Assembly (NCBI GenBank): GCA_023957155.1
Contig: JAMLHK010000016.1
Span: 1 to 64,000 of the forward strand
Length of the DNA: 64,000 nucleotides
Origin: Chitinophagaceae bacterium
Lineage (GTDB): Bacteria > Bacteroidota > Bacteroidia > Chitinophagales > Chitinophagaceae
Reading direction: 5' to 3'
Shown: positions 16,849 through 24,757 of the stretch, in pieces
How positions within the stretch are numbered: the first letter of the stretch is position 1
Layout: every line of letters starts with the position of its first letter
The notes under the pieces: generated by a model
What the model was told of the DNA's origin: nothing
Database searches by the model: none
What the model saw: only the letters and a program-made list of their open reading frames with translations
Translations under genes and position numbers: made by a program

Positions 16849-16866
16849 CCCCGAACCGTTGTGCGT
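16849..16866 (+). other. attC-like recombination site 10, right part
   Basis: The 18 bases CCCCGAACCGTTGTGCGT complete site 10 after the intron. GTTGTGCGT (16858-16866) is the exact reverse complement of ACGCACAAC at site 11. Without the intron, the site would be 202 bp long, like the other long-class sites. Confidence 0.82.
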
Positions 16867-16986
16867 CAGCTAAGAAAGCGTTGTCGACAAGACATTCTGT
16901 ACCTAAATTTGAATGCAACTCGACAATATTGAGGAAAAGGCAATGAATAGAGATAATAGAATGTTAAATAATGAAATGATTTTATA

Positions 16987-17847
16987 ATGAAAAGAAGTAT
17001 TCGCATTTTGGCAATATGCACATTATGTTTTATTTACAGTAATTTGATGGCTCAAACTCCATCATACCCGATTGTTGATTCGCATTGTCACATAAAAACC
17101 CATCTCACAGATGATATATTTATGACAATGGAAGAGTATTTTGCTGAAAATAAGTCAATAAACATAAAATATTTGTTTGGAATATCTTTTGTGCAAAGAC
17201 AAGGCAATCTTGAGGAAATGAAAGTTCGGAATGATTCTCTGTTTTCGATGGCTCGTCGTGATTCACGATTTATCCCTGTTTGCTCTGTTCATCCTAATGA
17301 TGGCGATGCTGCAATTGAAGAATTGCGTAGGATCAAAGATTTTGGTGGTAAAATCATTAAATTGCATCCCATTACTCAAAATTTCCCTATCCTAAGCAAC
17401 GAAGTGTTTAATGTAGCAAGAGTTGCAGGGGAATTGGGTTTGATTATTTTGATTGACGGATACGGCTTTGTTATTCCGAATTATGTAGAACACCTCTTAA
17501 AATTGGCAATGTCCAACCCTCGAACAAAATTCATCATTGCACACATGGGAGGTACGGATTTTTATAAATTGGGAGGTCTGAACTTAGTTCAAACACTAAA
17601 TCCCGGATTATTGAGCAATGTATGGTATGACCTTTCGGCTACTGTTAAAATTTATGCCGATTCACCTTATAAATCCCAGTTAGAATGGGTAATCAGAAAT
17701 ATTGGAATAGATAGAGTGTTGTTTGGAACCGATAATCCTGTTACTTCTTTATCGGAAGCATTAAACGCTTTTTACAAACTTGATTTTAACGAAACCGAAA
17801 AAGAAAATATTCTGTATAAAAATGCAGTAAAACTTTTGAGATTGTAA
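16987..17847 (+). CDS. Secreted amidohydrolase-2 family protein (cassette 11)
   Basis: A 286-residue protein with a signal peptide (about 1-23, ending MAQT) and a metal-dependent TIM-barrel hydrolase. Metal-ligand motifs are DSHCH (31-35) near the mature N-terminus, KLHP, IIAHMGG and the C-terminal FGTDNP. This matches the amidohydrolase_2 family, whose members hydrolyse or decarboxylate small cyclic or carboxylated compounds. The substrate cannot be predicted. The gene begins about 120 bases into its cassette and stops 30 bases before site 11. Confidence 0.78.
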   Translation: MKRSIRILAICTLCFIYSNLMAQTPSYPIVDSHCHIKTHLTDDIFMTMEEYFAENKSINIKYLFGISFVQRQGNLEEMKVRNDSLFSMARRDSRFIPVCSVHPNDGDAAIEELRRIKDFGGKIIKLHPITQNFPILSNEVFNVARVAGELGLIILIDGYGFVIPNYVEHLLKLAMSNPRTKFIIAHMGGTDFYKLGGLNLVQTLNPGLLSNVWYDLSATVKIYADSPYKSQLEWVIRNIGIDRVLFGTDNPVTSLSEALNAFYKLDFNETEKENILYKNAVKLLRL

Positions 17848-17877
17848 GATGTGCGAATACGAAATAATAATTGCCGA

Positions 17878-18078
17878 ACGCACAACATGTGGCTTTCAGC
17901 CATGCTGGCTGAATAATAAATCATCAATACTATATTACTAATCTGCTTCGGTTCCGGCTTAATGTACTCTGATCAGCAAAAGAATATATCTTTAACTTTA
18001 GTAACAATATTGGGCTTTAGTTCGGGCTGGATGAATCACAGAATATCAGCACAGCAGAAAGCCCCGATCGTTGTGCGT
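17878..18078 (+). other. attC-like recombination site 11
   Basis: A palindromic site of 201 bp between ACGCACAAC (17878-17886) and GTTGTGCGT (18070-18078). Arms pair: GGCTTTCAGCCATGCTGG against TCAGCACAGCAGAAAGCC. The right end is the exact reverse complement of the left end of site 12. Confidence 0.82.
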
Positions 18079-18087
18079 TATATAAAA

Positions 18088-18798
18088 ATGACTATTATGA
18101 AAAAACTGACATTTATCCTTTTATTATTCCTTTTTAGCATTCTAACTTATGCTCAAAATAATTTTATTGACCAACCCTATATTGAGACTTCGGCTAAGGT
18201 TGATACTTTAGTTGTACCAGACAGAATCTATATTTCAATCCTTTTGAATGAAGCTGATAGTAAAAATAAAAAATCTGTAGAAGAACTTGAAGTGACGTTA
18301 GAAACTACATTAAAAAACCTCAACTTAGATACAGAAAAAGATTTATCACTTCTTGACTTTTCAAGTGATTTCAAAAAATATTTTATGAAAGGACAAAATG
18401 TTATTAAAAGCAAAATATATTCTTTAGTAGTAGGAGACGCTGTAACTGCGGGAAAGGTTTTAGCCGAACTTGAAAATGTTGGAATATCAAATGTAAATAT
18501 TGAACGAACGGAGTACTCTAAATCTGAGACGTTAATTTTAGACTTAAAAGAAAGAGCCGTTAAGAAATCACAAATAACAGCTGAGAGCCTTGCTAGACCT
18601 TTAGGTCAAAAAATTGGGAGGGCTATTTACATTTCTGATGGGAATACTATTTCCAACGCACTTCAAGGTCAGACACCAGGAGTTAGAATTCGTGGAATAA
18701 GTAGTTTGTATGGCTCAAGAGCAGCTGACCCAATTTACACTGAATTTCAAAAAGTGAAATTTGAAGTAGAAGTAAGTGTAAAGTACATCTTAGAATGA
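18088..18798 (+). CDS. Secreted SIMPL-domain protein (cassette 12)
   Basis: A 236-residue protein with a signal peptide (ending TYAQ, residue 23). The body fits the SIMPL/DUF541 pattern: a first strand block PYIETSAKVDTLVVPDRIYISI, a central segment on the variable VSNVNIE-type loop, and a final strand KFEVEVSVKYILE. SIMPL proteins are periplasmic or outer-membrane associated and of uncertain function. A segment near the C-terminus (SNALQGQTPGVRIRGISSL) resembles the plug motif of SusC-type receptors. ATG at 18088 lies 9 bases after the cassette border; 18097 is a second possible start. Confidence 0.72.
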   Translation: MTIMKKLTFILLLFLFSILTYAQNNFIDQPYIETSAKVDTLVVPDRIYISILLNEADSKNKKSVEELEVTLETTLKNLNLDTEKDLSLLDFSSDFKKYFMKGQNVIKSKIYSLVVGDAVTAGKVLAELENVGISNVNIERTEYSKSETLILDLKERAVKKSQITAESLARPLGQKIGRAIYISDGNTISNALQGQTPGVRIRGISSLYGSRAADPIYTEFQKVKFEVEVSVKYILE

Positions 18799-18805
18799 TA
18801 TACAA

Positions 18806-19008
18806 ACGCACAACATTCGGTTTGGCAATATGGCGACTGGACGAATATATCCCCGGCTTTTTGTTTGTTTCCGGGCTTTGGTTATCGGCTGACGACAGTC
18901 TAACAAAAATTATCTGAACACAATATTTTTTACATTAAATTGACATTACGGTATTTCAGCAGACGGATTTCAAATTCCACACCTGCGCAAAGCCATACCG
19001 CTGGCAGT
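18806..19008 (+). other. attC-like recombination site 12 (last site, degenerate right end)
   Basis: The left end ACGCACAAC (18806-18814) matches site 11 exactly. The right end is GCTGGCAGT (19000-19008), with GCT instead of GTT, and no reverse complement of it is found after the following gene. The loop is shared with site 7. This looks like the last, possibly inactive, site of the array. Confidence 0.6.
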
Positions 19009-19072
19009 AATATTAAACAACCCTTTATATTGGACAAACGAATCGGCAAAGCCCTTAAAGTTTTCATTAATT

Positions 19073-21286
19073 ATGATTAGAAAACGAATCGAATATTTAT
19101 ACAGAGTACTAATAAATATTAATTATGGTTGGCAAAACAATAAATCATTGAAAAAAATATATCTGTTGTTCGCCTGCTCTCTATTAATTTTATCATTACA
19201 GGCACAAACCTTTTCCTCCGTACAGCAAATAGCAAACCGCCGTGTACCCTGGCTTTCAAAGCATTTAGAATTTAAAATAATTCCAAAGCAAAATGGCGAA
19301 GATGCGTATGAGCTTTCATCTCAAAACAATAAGATCGTAATTGCTGCTACCAATGCAAATGCTGCTGCTGTGGCATTAAATTTTTATTTAACCCGATATT
19401 GCCACCGCAGTATGAGTCACTTGGGTGATAATCTTTCACCACTAAAAAAAATACCGCAAATAAAAACCACAGTAAAAAATGTTTCGCCTTTTCAATATCG
19501 TTATGCGCTTAATTATTGTACCATCAACTATACGATGAGTTTTTATACATGGAAAGATTGGGAACGGGAATTAGATTGGTTGGCATTGCATGGTTTTAAT
19601 TTGGTGCTAATGCCTGTGGGTGTTGAAAAAATTTGGCAAAACACTTTGAAGCAATTTGATTATAGCGATAAAGAAATAAAAGAATTTATTCCGGGTGCTG
19701 CATTCACAGCTTGGTGGCTTATGGGTAATTTGGAAGGTTGGGGAGGTGCTGTATCACAAACAATAATTGACCAACAAGCCTTGCTTGCAAAAAAAATTAT
19801 TGCAAGAATGAAAGAATTAAATATTCAACCTGTTATACAAAGTTTTTATGGAATGATTCCAACATCGTTAAAAAATAAATTTCCTGATGCGGCAATAATA
19901 CCTCAGGGCAATTGGGCAGGAGGTTTTACAAGACCCGATATTCTATTGCCAAACGATATATTGTATAAAAAAATGGCTGCCGTTTATTACAATGAAATAA
20001 AAACACTATACGGCAGCGATATACATTTTTTTTGTGGAGAACCTTTTCATGAAGGTGGTAAAGCAGATGGTATTAATGTAAGTGAAGCAACCAATTTGGT
20101 GCAACAACAAATGCAACAACATTTCCCCAAAAGCACTTGGGTATTGCAAGGTTGGCAGAATAATCCTTCAAAAGATTTTTTAAGAAATTTAGATAAAGAA
20201 CACACATTGATCATTGAATTATTTGGCGAAAACACAAGAAATTGGGAACAAAGAAAAGGATATGAAAACACGAACTTTATTTGGAGCAACGTAAGCAATT
20301 TTGGAGAGAAAAACGGCTTGTATGGTAAACTGCAACGCTTTGCCAATGAAATTTATTACGCAAAAAAAAGTTCGTATTCTTCTTTGTTGAAAGGCATTGG
20401 CATTATTCCCGAAGGTATAAATAACAATCCTGTTGCTTACGATTTTATGGCACATCTTGCATGGACAAAAGATAGTGTTGATGCAAAACAATGGATTAGA
20501 AATTATGTACACTATCGTTACGGATTTACAAATGATACATTGCAAAAAGCATGGGATTTATTGCTACAAACAGTTTATAGCAGCCCTGATGAAAAACAGG
20601 AAGGTTCACCAGAGTCTATATTTTGTGCAAGACCTGCATTGAATATAACAGGTGTTTCAACATGGGGAACAAGAAAAAGAAATTACAATTTGCAATTATT
20701 TGAGGATGCTGTGAAATTATTCGTACAGGCAGGAAAAAATATTTCTTCATCAACATATAATATTGATAAAATAGATTTTGTTCGCCAGTTACAAGCTAAT
20801 AAAGCAGATGAAGTTTACCAACAAATGTGCGATGCTGTTACGCAAAAAAATAAAGCCTCTTTTTTGCAAGCATACGATTTATTTGAAAAAATGCTATTGC
20901 AGCAAGATTTATTATTAAGTAGCAGTAAATATTTTTCACTCAATACATGGTTGCTACAATCGCAAAAATTTGTGAAAAACAGTGCCGATAAAAAAATGGC
21001 ATTACTCAATGCCAAAACACAAATTACTTATTGGGGTAGCAATAATTCGCAAACAGATTTACACGATTATGCACATAAAGAATGGGCAGGATTATTGTCC
21101 TCATTGTATTTGCAGCGTTGGCAATTATTCAAAAAAGAAATGTTGGCAAAAATAAATGGAGAAAATTTTATAGCAGATTATTTTGAAATAGAAAAAAAAT
21201 GGGCAGAAACGGACAGCTTTTATTCAGTAAATCCCACATTAGAAGATGATTTGAGTAATTTAATTGAACGAATTATTGAAAACTAA
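19073..21286 (+). CDS. Alpha-N-acetylglucosaminidase, GH89 (NAGLU-like)
   Basis: A 737-residue exported glycosidase that should release terminal alpha-linked N-acetylglucosamine. The family is recognisable from the tandem blocks WERELDWLALHGFNLVLMP, FTAWWLMGNLEGWGG, PQGNWAGGFTRPDILLP, HFFCGEPFHEGG and GIIPEGINNNP, in the order seen in NAGLU enzymes. A signal peptide lies at about residues 26-44 (LLFACSLLILSLQAQ). An in-frame TTG at 19148 would place the signal at the N-terminus. Base composition is AT-rich like the cassettes, unlike the genes after 21.6 kb. No site follows it, so it is either a trapped terminal cargo or array-edge chromosome. Confidence 0.85.
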   Translation: MIRKRIEYLYRVLININYGWQNNKSLKKIYLLFACSLLILSLQAQTFSSVQQIANRRVPWLSKHLEFKIIPKQNGEDAYELSSQNNKIVIAATNANAAAVALNFYLTRYCHRSMSHLGDNLSPLKKIPQIKTTVKNVSPFQYRYALNYCTINYTMSFYTWKDWERELDWLALHGFNLVLMPVGVEKIWQNTLKQFDYSDKEIKEFIPGAAFTAWWLMGNLEGWGGAVSQTIIDQQALLAKKIIARMKELNIQPVIQSFYGMIPTSLKNKFPDAAIIPQGNWAGGFTRPDILLPNDILYKKMAAVYYNEIKTLYGSDIHFFCGEPFHEGGKADGINVSEATNLVQQQMQQHFPKSTWVLQGWQNNPSKDFLRNLDKEHTLIIELFGENTRNWEQRKGYENTNFIWSNVSNFGEKNGLYGKLQRFANEIYYAKKSSYSSLLKGIGIIPEGINNNPVAYDFMAHLAWTKDSVDAKQWIRNYVHYRYGFTNDTLQKAWDLLLQTVYSSPDEKQEGSPESIFCARPALNITGVSTWGTRKRNYNLQLFEDAVKLFVQAGKNISSSTYNIDKIDFVRQLQANKADEVYQQMCDAVTQKNKASFLQAYDLFEKMLLQQDLLLSSSKYFSLNTWLLQSQKFVKNSADKKMALLNAKTQITYWGSNNSQTDLHDYAHKEWAGLLSSLYLQRWQLFKKEMLAKINGENFIADYFEIEKKWAETDSFYSVNPTLEDDLSNLIERIIEN

Positions 21287-21287
21287 C

Positions 21288-21308
21288 AAAAAAGAAACTT
21301 GCTTTTTT
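21288..21308 (+). terminator. Possible weak terminator after the GH89 gene
   Basis: AAAAAAG (21288-21294) and CTTTTTT (21302-21308) form a 7-bp A/T stem ending in a T run, one base after the stop codon. The remaining bases up to 21632 hold no gene I can support; they include a 69-codon open frame with no family likeness and no complete attC-like palindrome. Confidence 0.35.
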
Positions 21309-21632
21309 AACGTTACATAGGTTCAAAATTAAAGAGGCTCAGACATAACATACTTCTGCCAAAGCCTTGCAACAGTTTCGCAGATCCGCTAACCTCACGG
21401 CAGGTACGATTGAGATTCTTATTCCATTTCAGTTCTTCCGGGGAGGCAAGCCATTACGACAGATATATAACAAATGTAAACTTAGCGAAGAAAACATTGA
21501 CCGTTCTGTTGAACTTTTGTGGCTGAAGCCGTACAACCGTGACAGACGACACCACACACATAAGCTTGGTTGGTAAGTGAGGAACAATTACCTTTGAATC
21601 ACAAAGTTGCATAAACAACTAAATTTAATATT

Positions 21633-22811
21633 ATGCAGGACGCGTATATAGTAGCAGGTTTTCGTACGGCGGTGGGAAAATCCAAACGGGGTGGCTTTCG
21701 CTTTACCCGGTCTGATGACCTGGCTGTTGAAGTGATAAAAAATGTATTGGCATCTGTGCCCCAGCTGGAGGCTAAACGGGTGGATGATGTTATTGTCGGG
21801 AATGCTGTTCCCGAGGCTGAACAGGGGTTGCAGGTTGGCAGGATTATAGCAGCAAGAGCTTTGGGAATTGAAGTACCCGGCATGACAATTAACCGTTACT
21901 GCGCTTCAGGATTGGAAGCCATTGCAATAGCAACTGCTAAAATCCGTACGGGTATGGCTGAATGCATTGTAGCTGGCGGAACCGAAAGTATGAGCTTAGT
22001 GCCAACAGCAGGATGGAAAACAGTACCTGCTTATTCTATTGCTAAAGATGAGCCGGACTATTACCTGAGCATGGGCCTGACCGCAGAAGCTGTAGCTAAC
22101 GAATATAAAGTGAGCCGCGAAGATCAGGACCTCTTTTCCTATCACTCACACCAAAAAGCAATCCATGCGATAGAAAACGGCTATTTTAAATCGGGTATAT
22201 TGCCTGTTACCGTTGAAGAGGTCTATCTGGACGCCAGGGGTAAAAAGCAGAGCAAGAGCTATGTTATGGATACGGATGAAGGACCACGCAAGGATACTTC
22301 TGTTGAAGTGCTGTCAAAATTAAAACCCGTTTTTGCAGCCGGGGGCTCTGTTACGGCCGGCAATTCTTCTCAAACCAGTGATGGTGCTGCTTTTGTTATT
22401 GTGATGGGAGAGAAAATGGTAAAAGAGTTGGGGCTGAAACCATGGGCACGCCTGGTAGCCTGTACATCGGCGGGTGTTCATCCCCGTATTATGGGTGTTG
22501 GGCCGATCGCGGCCGTACCCAAGGTATTGAAGCAGGCCGGTATGTCATTGCAAAACATAGATCTGATAGAGTTGAATGAGGCCTTTGCTTCCCAATCGCT
22601 TGCCGTGATCCGTAAGCTGGAGCTTGATCCCGATATAGTTAATATAAATGGAGGAGCCATTGCTTTAGGTCATCCTCTGGGTTGTACAGGCTGCAAGCTT
22701 ACGATACAAATTACTCATGACATGAAGCGGCTGAATAAAAAATACGGTATTGTTACCGCCTGTGTAGGAGGAGGTCAGGGAATAGCCGGAATAATTGAAA
22801 ATATTAACTAA
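21633..22811 (+). CDS. Acetyl-CoA C-acyltransferase (thiolase)
   Basis: A 392-residue thiolase, full length for the family. The nucleophilic cysteine is in NRYCASGLEA (Cys90), the NEAFASQS motif follows, and the C-terminus carries GGAIALGHPLGCTG (catalytic His) and ACVGGGQG (acid/base Cys). It joins or cleaves acyl-CoA at the 3-keto position. Whether it serves beta-oxidation (FadA role) or acetoacetyl-CoA synthesis is not clear, because no fadB-like gene is adjacent. A strong terminator follows, so it is probably transcribed alone. It marks the start of the higher-GC chromosomal part. Confidence 0.92.
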   Translation: MQDAYIVAGFRTAVGKSKRGGFRFTRSDDLAVEVIKNVLASVPQLEAKRVDDVIVGNAVPEAEQGLQVGRIIAARALGIEVPGMTINRYCASGLEAIAIATAKIRTGMAECIVAGGTESMSLVPTAGWKTVPAYSIAKDEPDYYLSMGLTAEAVANEYKVSREDQDLFSYHSHQKAIHAIENGYFKSGILPVTVEEVYLDARGKKQSKSYVMDTDEGPRKDTSVEVLSKLKPVFAAGGSVTAGNSSQTSDGAAFVIVMGEKMVKELGLKPWARLVACTSAGVHPRIMGVGPIAAVPKVLKQAGMSLQNIDLIELNEAFASQSLAVIRKLELDPDIVNINGGAIALGHPLGCTGCKLTIQITHDMKRLNKKYGIVTACVGGGQGIAGIIENIN

Positions 22812-22873
22812 AGGAAATTTTTACCAAATATTGCTGCCGCAGATAATAAACCGGCAGGGTTTTATGTTCTACT

Positions 22874-22899
22874 CCGGGAGAAGTTCTCCCGGTTTTTTT
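22874..22899 (+). terminator. Intrinsic terminator after thiolase
   Basis: A perfect 7-bp stem CCGGGAG / CTCCCGG with a 5-base loop (AAGTT) followed by seven T, 62 bases after the thiolase stop. Confidence 0.9.
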
Positions 22900-23032
22900 A
22901 TGTCCGTACCTCATTAGTATTATTACTAAGTAGTTTACCCATTGAAGAAAGAAAAAAAGTGCTGAAAAGAAATTCGGCAAAAAGTTTGTTATAGTCTTTG
23001 CGCGTTATTCTAAAATCCAATACGCATGTCCT

Positions 23033-24706
23033 ATGAACAGAAGAGCATTTTTGACCGCCTCTGGTGTAAAAAAGAAAAATAGACCTTCCCGTCCGGTTGT
23101 TACAGGACGGACAAGCAGTGGCATTGTTCCTTATACCGGTGCGTGGACAAGGAATGAAGTTATCCATTTGCTGAAGCGTACCATGTTCGGTGCAAAGCCC
23201 GATGATATACAATATTTTGAAGGGAAAACGATGGAGGAAGCGGTGGATGAGTTGCTGAATATTACCTCTCCTTTGCCTGGCCCCCCGCTTAAAGATTATG
23301 ATACCGGAGATGCCGAGGTTCCGGACAATAATATACCTAAGGGCACTACCTGGATAAATGATGTTAACGAAGACAGTAAGATCGCATGGTTGCGTAAGCA
23401 ATCCCTGAAAAAATGGTGGGTAGGTGTTATGCTGAACCAACCACGGAATATCCGTGAAAAAATGGCATTGTTCTGGCATAATCATTTTGCTACGGAAATG
23501 GCTTCGACTAATAATGCGGGCTATGCATACAGGCATCATACCCTGTTACGTGCAAATGCACTGGGGAATTTTAAAAGTCTGGCCCGGGCAATAACAATAG
23601 ATCCGCTGATGTTGGTATACCAGAATGGGGAGCACAACCGGAAAGGAGCGCCGGATGAAAATTTTGCGCGGGAGCTGCAGGAGCTTTTTACCCTGGGAAA
23701 AGAGAATAATCCCAATTACACGGAAGAGGATGTAAAAGCAGCCGCAAGAGTGCTGACCGGCTGGAGAAATGATCCGGAAGCCAATGACTCCTATTTTGAT
23801 CCCCAGCGGCATGATGAAGGCAATAAGACTTTTTCTTCTTTCTATAATCATAAAACGATAACAGGCAGAAGCGGAAATGCGGCCGGAGAGGAAGAGCTGA
23901 ATGAGCTGATTGATATGATATTCAGTAAAGGCCGGGAGGCATCGGAATATATTGTAAAGGAATTATATCGCTGGTTTGTATATTATGAAATTGATGATGC
24001 GGCAAGAGTTAATGTGATTGAGCCGCTTGCTTTAATGCTTCGGAATTACAACTGGGAAATAAAACCGGTTCTTGCCGCTATGCTGAAAAGCGAGCATTTT
24101 TTTGACCCGCTGAACCAGGGCTGTATTATAAAAAACCCCGTAGATTTTATTGTTGGTTTATGTCGTGAGTGTGATGTTATGCTTCCCGACAGCAGTGATT
24201 ATGCAACCTGGTATTCAACCCTTGATGGATTATTGGGTCAGCTTGAAATATTGCAGCAATCGCCCGGGGATCCGCCCAGTGTATCCGGTTGGCCGGCTTA
24301 TTACCAGATACCCTCTTTTCATGAACTGTGGATCAATAATGATACTTATCCGCGGCGTACCCAGTTTACCGATATTATGGTGTATAACGGATTTACCCGG
24401 CTGGGTTTTGAATTAAAAATAAATACCATCGCATTTGCCGCCTCCCTGAGCAATCCGGGTGATCCTAAAGCGCTGGTAGATGATTCTCTGGAGATCCTGT
24501 ACCGTATCGCATTGTCGGATACGGCAAGAGAGCAATTGAAAAGAGATATTTTGCTGACAGGACAAACCAGTGATTATTACTGGACGAATGCCTGGAATGC
24601 TTATATCGCCAATCCGGGTGATATGATGGCGTATCAAACGGTTTATTCAAGATTAAATGAGTTATACCGGTACCTGCTGGCATTACCTGAATTTCAGCTG
24701 TCCTGA
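23033..24706 (+). CDS. DUF1800 family protein
   Basis: A 557-residue protein of the DUF1800 type. Recognisable stretches are HLLKRTMFGAKPDDI near the N-terminus, MALFWHNHFATE, NFARELQELFTLG, AARVLTGW and a HDEGNKTF block, followed by LYRWFVYYEID. The function is not known; members are usually encoded next to a DUF1501 gene, as here (51-base gap), and the two probably act together in the envelope. No classic signal peptide is visible; the N-terminus is basic (MNRRAFLTASGVKKKNR). Confidence 0.85.
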   Translation: MNRRAFLTASGVKKKNRPSRPVVTGRTSSGIVPYTGAWTRNEVIHLLKRTMFGAKPDDIQYFEGKTMEEAVDELLNITSPLPGPPLKDYDTGDAEVPDNNIPKGTTWINDVNEDSKIAWLRKQSLKKWWVGVMLNQPRNIREKMALFWHNHFATEMASTNNAGYAYRHHTLLRANALGNFKSLARAITIDPLMLVYQNGEHNRKGAPDENFARELQELFTLGKENNPNYTEEDVKAAARVLTGWRNDPEANDSYFDPQRHDEGNKTFSSFYNHKTITGRSGNAAGEEELNELIDMIFSKGREASEYIVKELYRWFVYYEIDDAARVNVIEPLALMLRNYNWEIKPVLAAMLKSEHFFDPLNQGCIIKNPVDFIVGLCRECDVMLPDSSDYATWYSTLDGLLGQLEILQQSPGDPPSVSGWPAYYQIPSFHELWINNDTYPRRTQFTDIMVYNGFTRLGFELKINTIAFAASLSNPGDPKALVDDSLEILYRIALSDTAREQLKRDILLTGQTSDYYWTNAWNAYIANPGDMMAYQTVYSRLNELYRYLLALPEFQLS

Positions 24707-24757
24707 TAAGTTCAACCGGTCTTGCCGCAAACTAATTATAAATAAAATGCTTTACGG

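Noticed and set aside
918-19008. CRISPR array
   Set aside because: The repeats are long, variable palindromes separated by whole genes, with no short regular repeats or spacers and no cas genes.
918-19008. Series of insertion sequences or MITEs
   Set aside because: No transposase is present, and no target-site duplications are seen. The complementarity links the two ends of a gene block, not the two ends of each palindrome only.
21367-21576. 69-codon open frame after the GH89 gene
   Set aside because: It has no recognised motif, signal or neighbour support, and the length is easily reached by chance.
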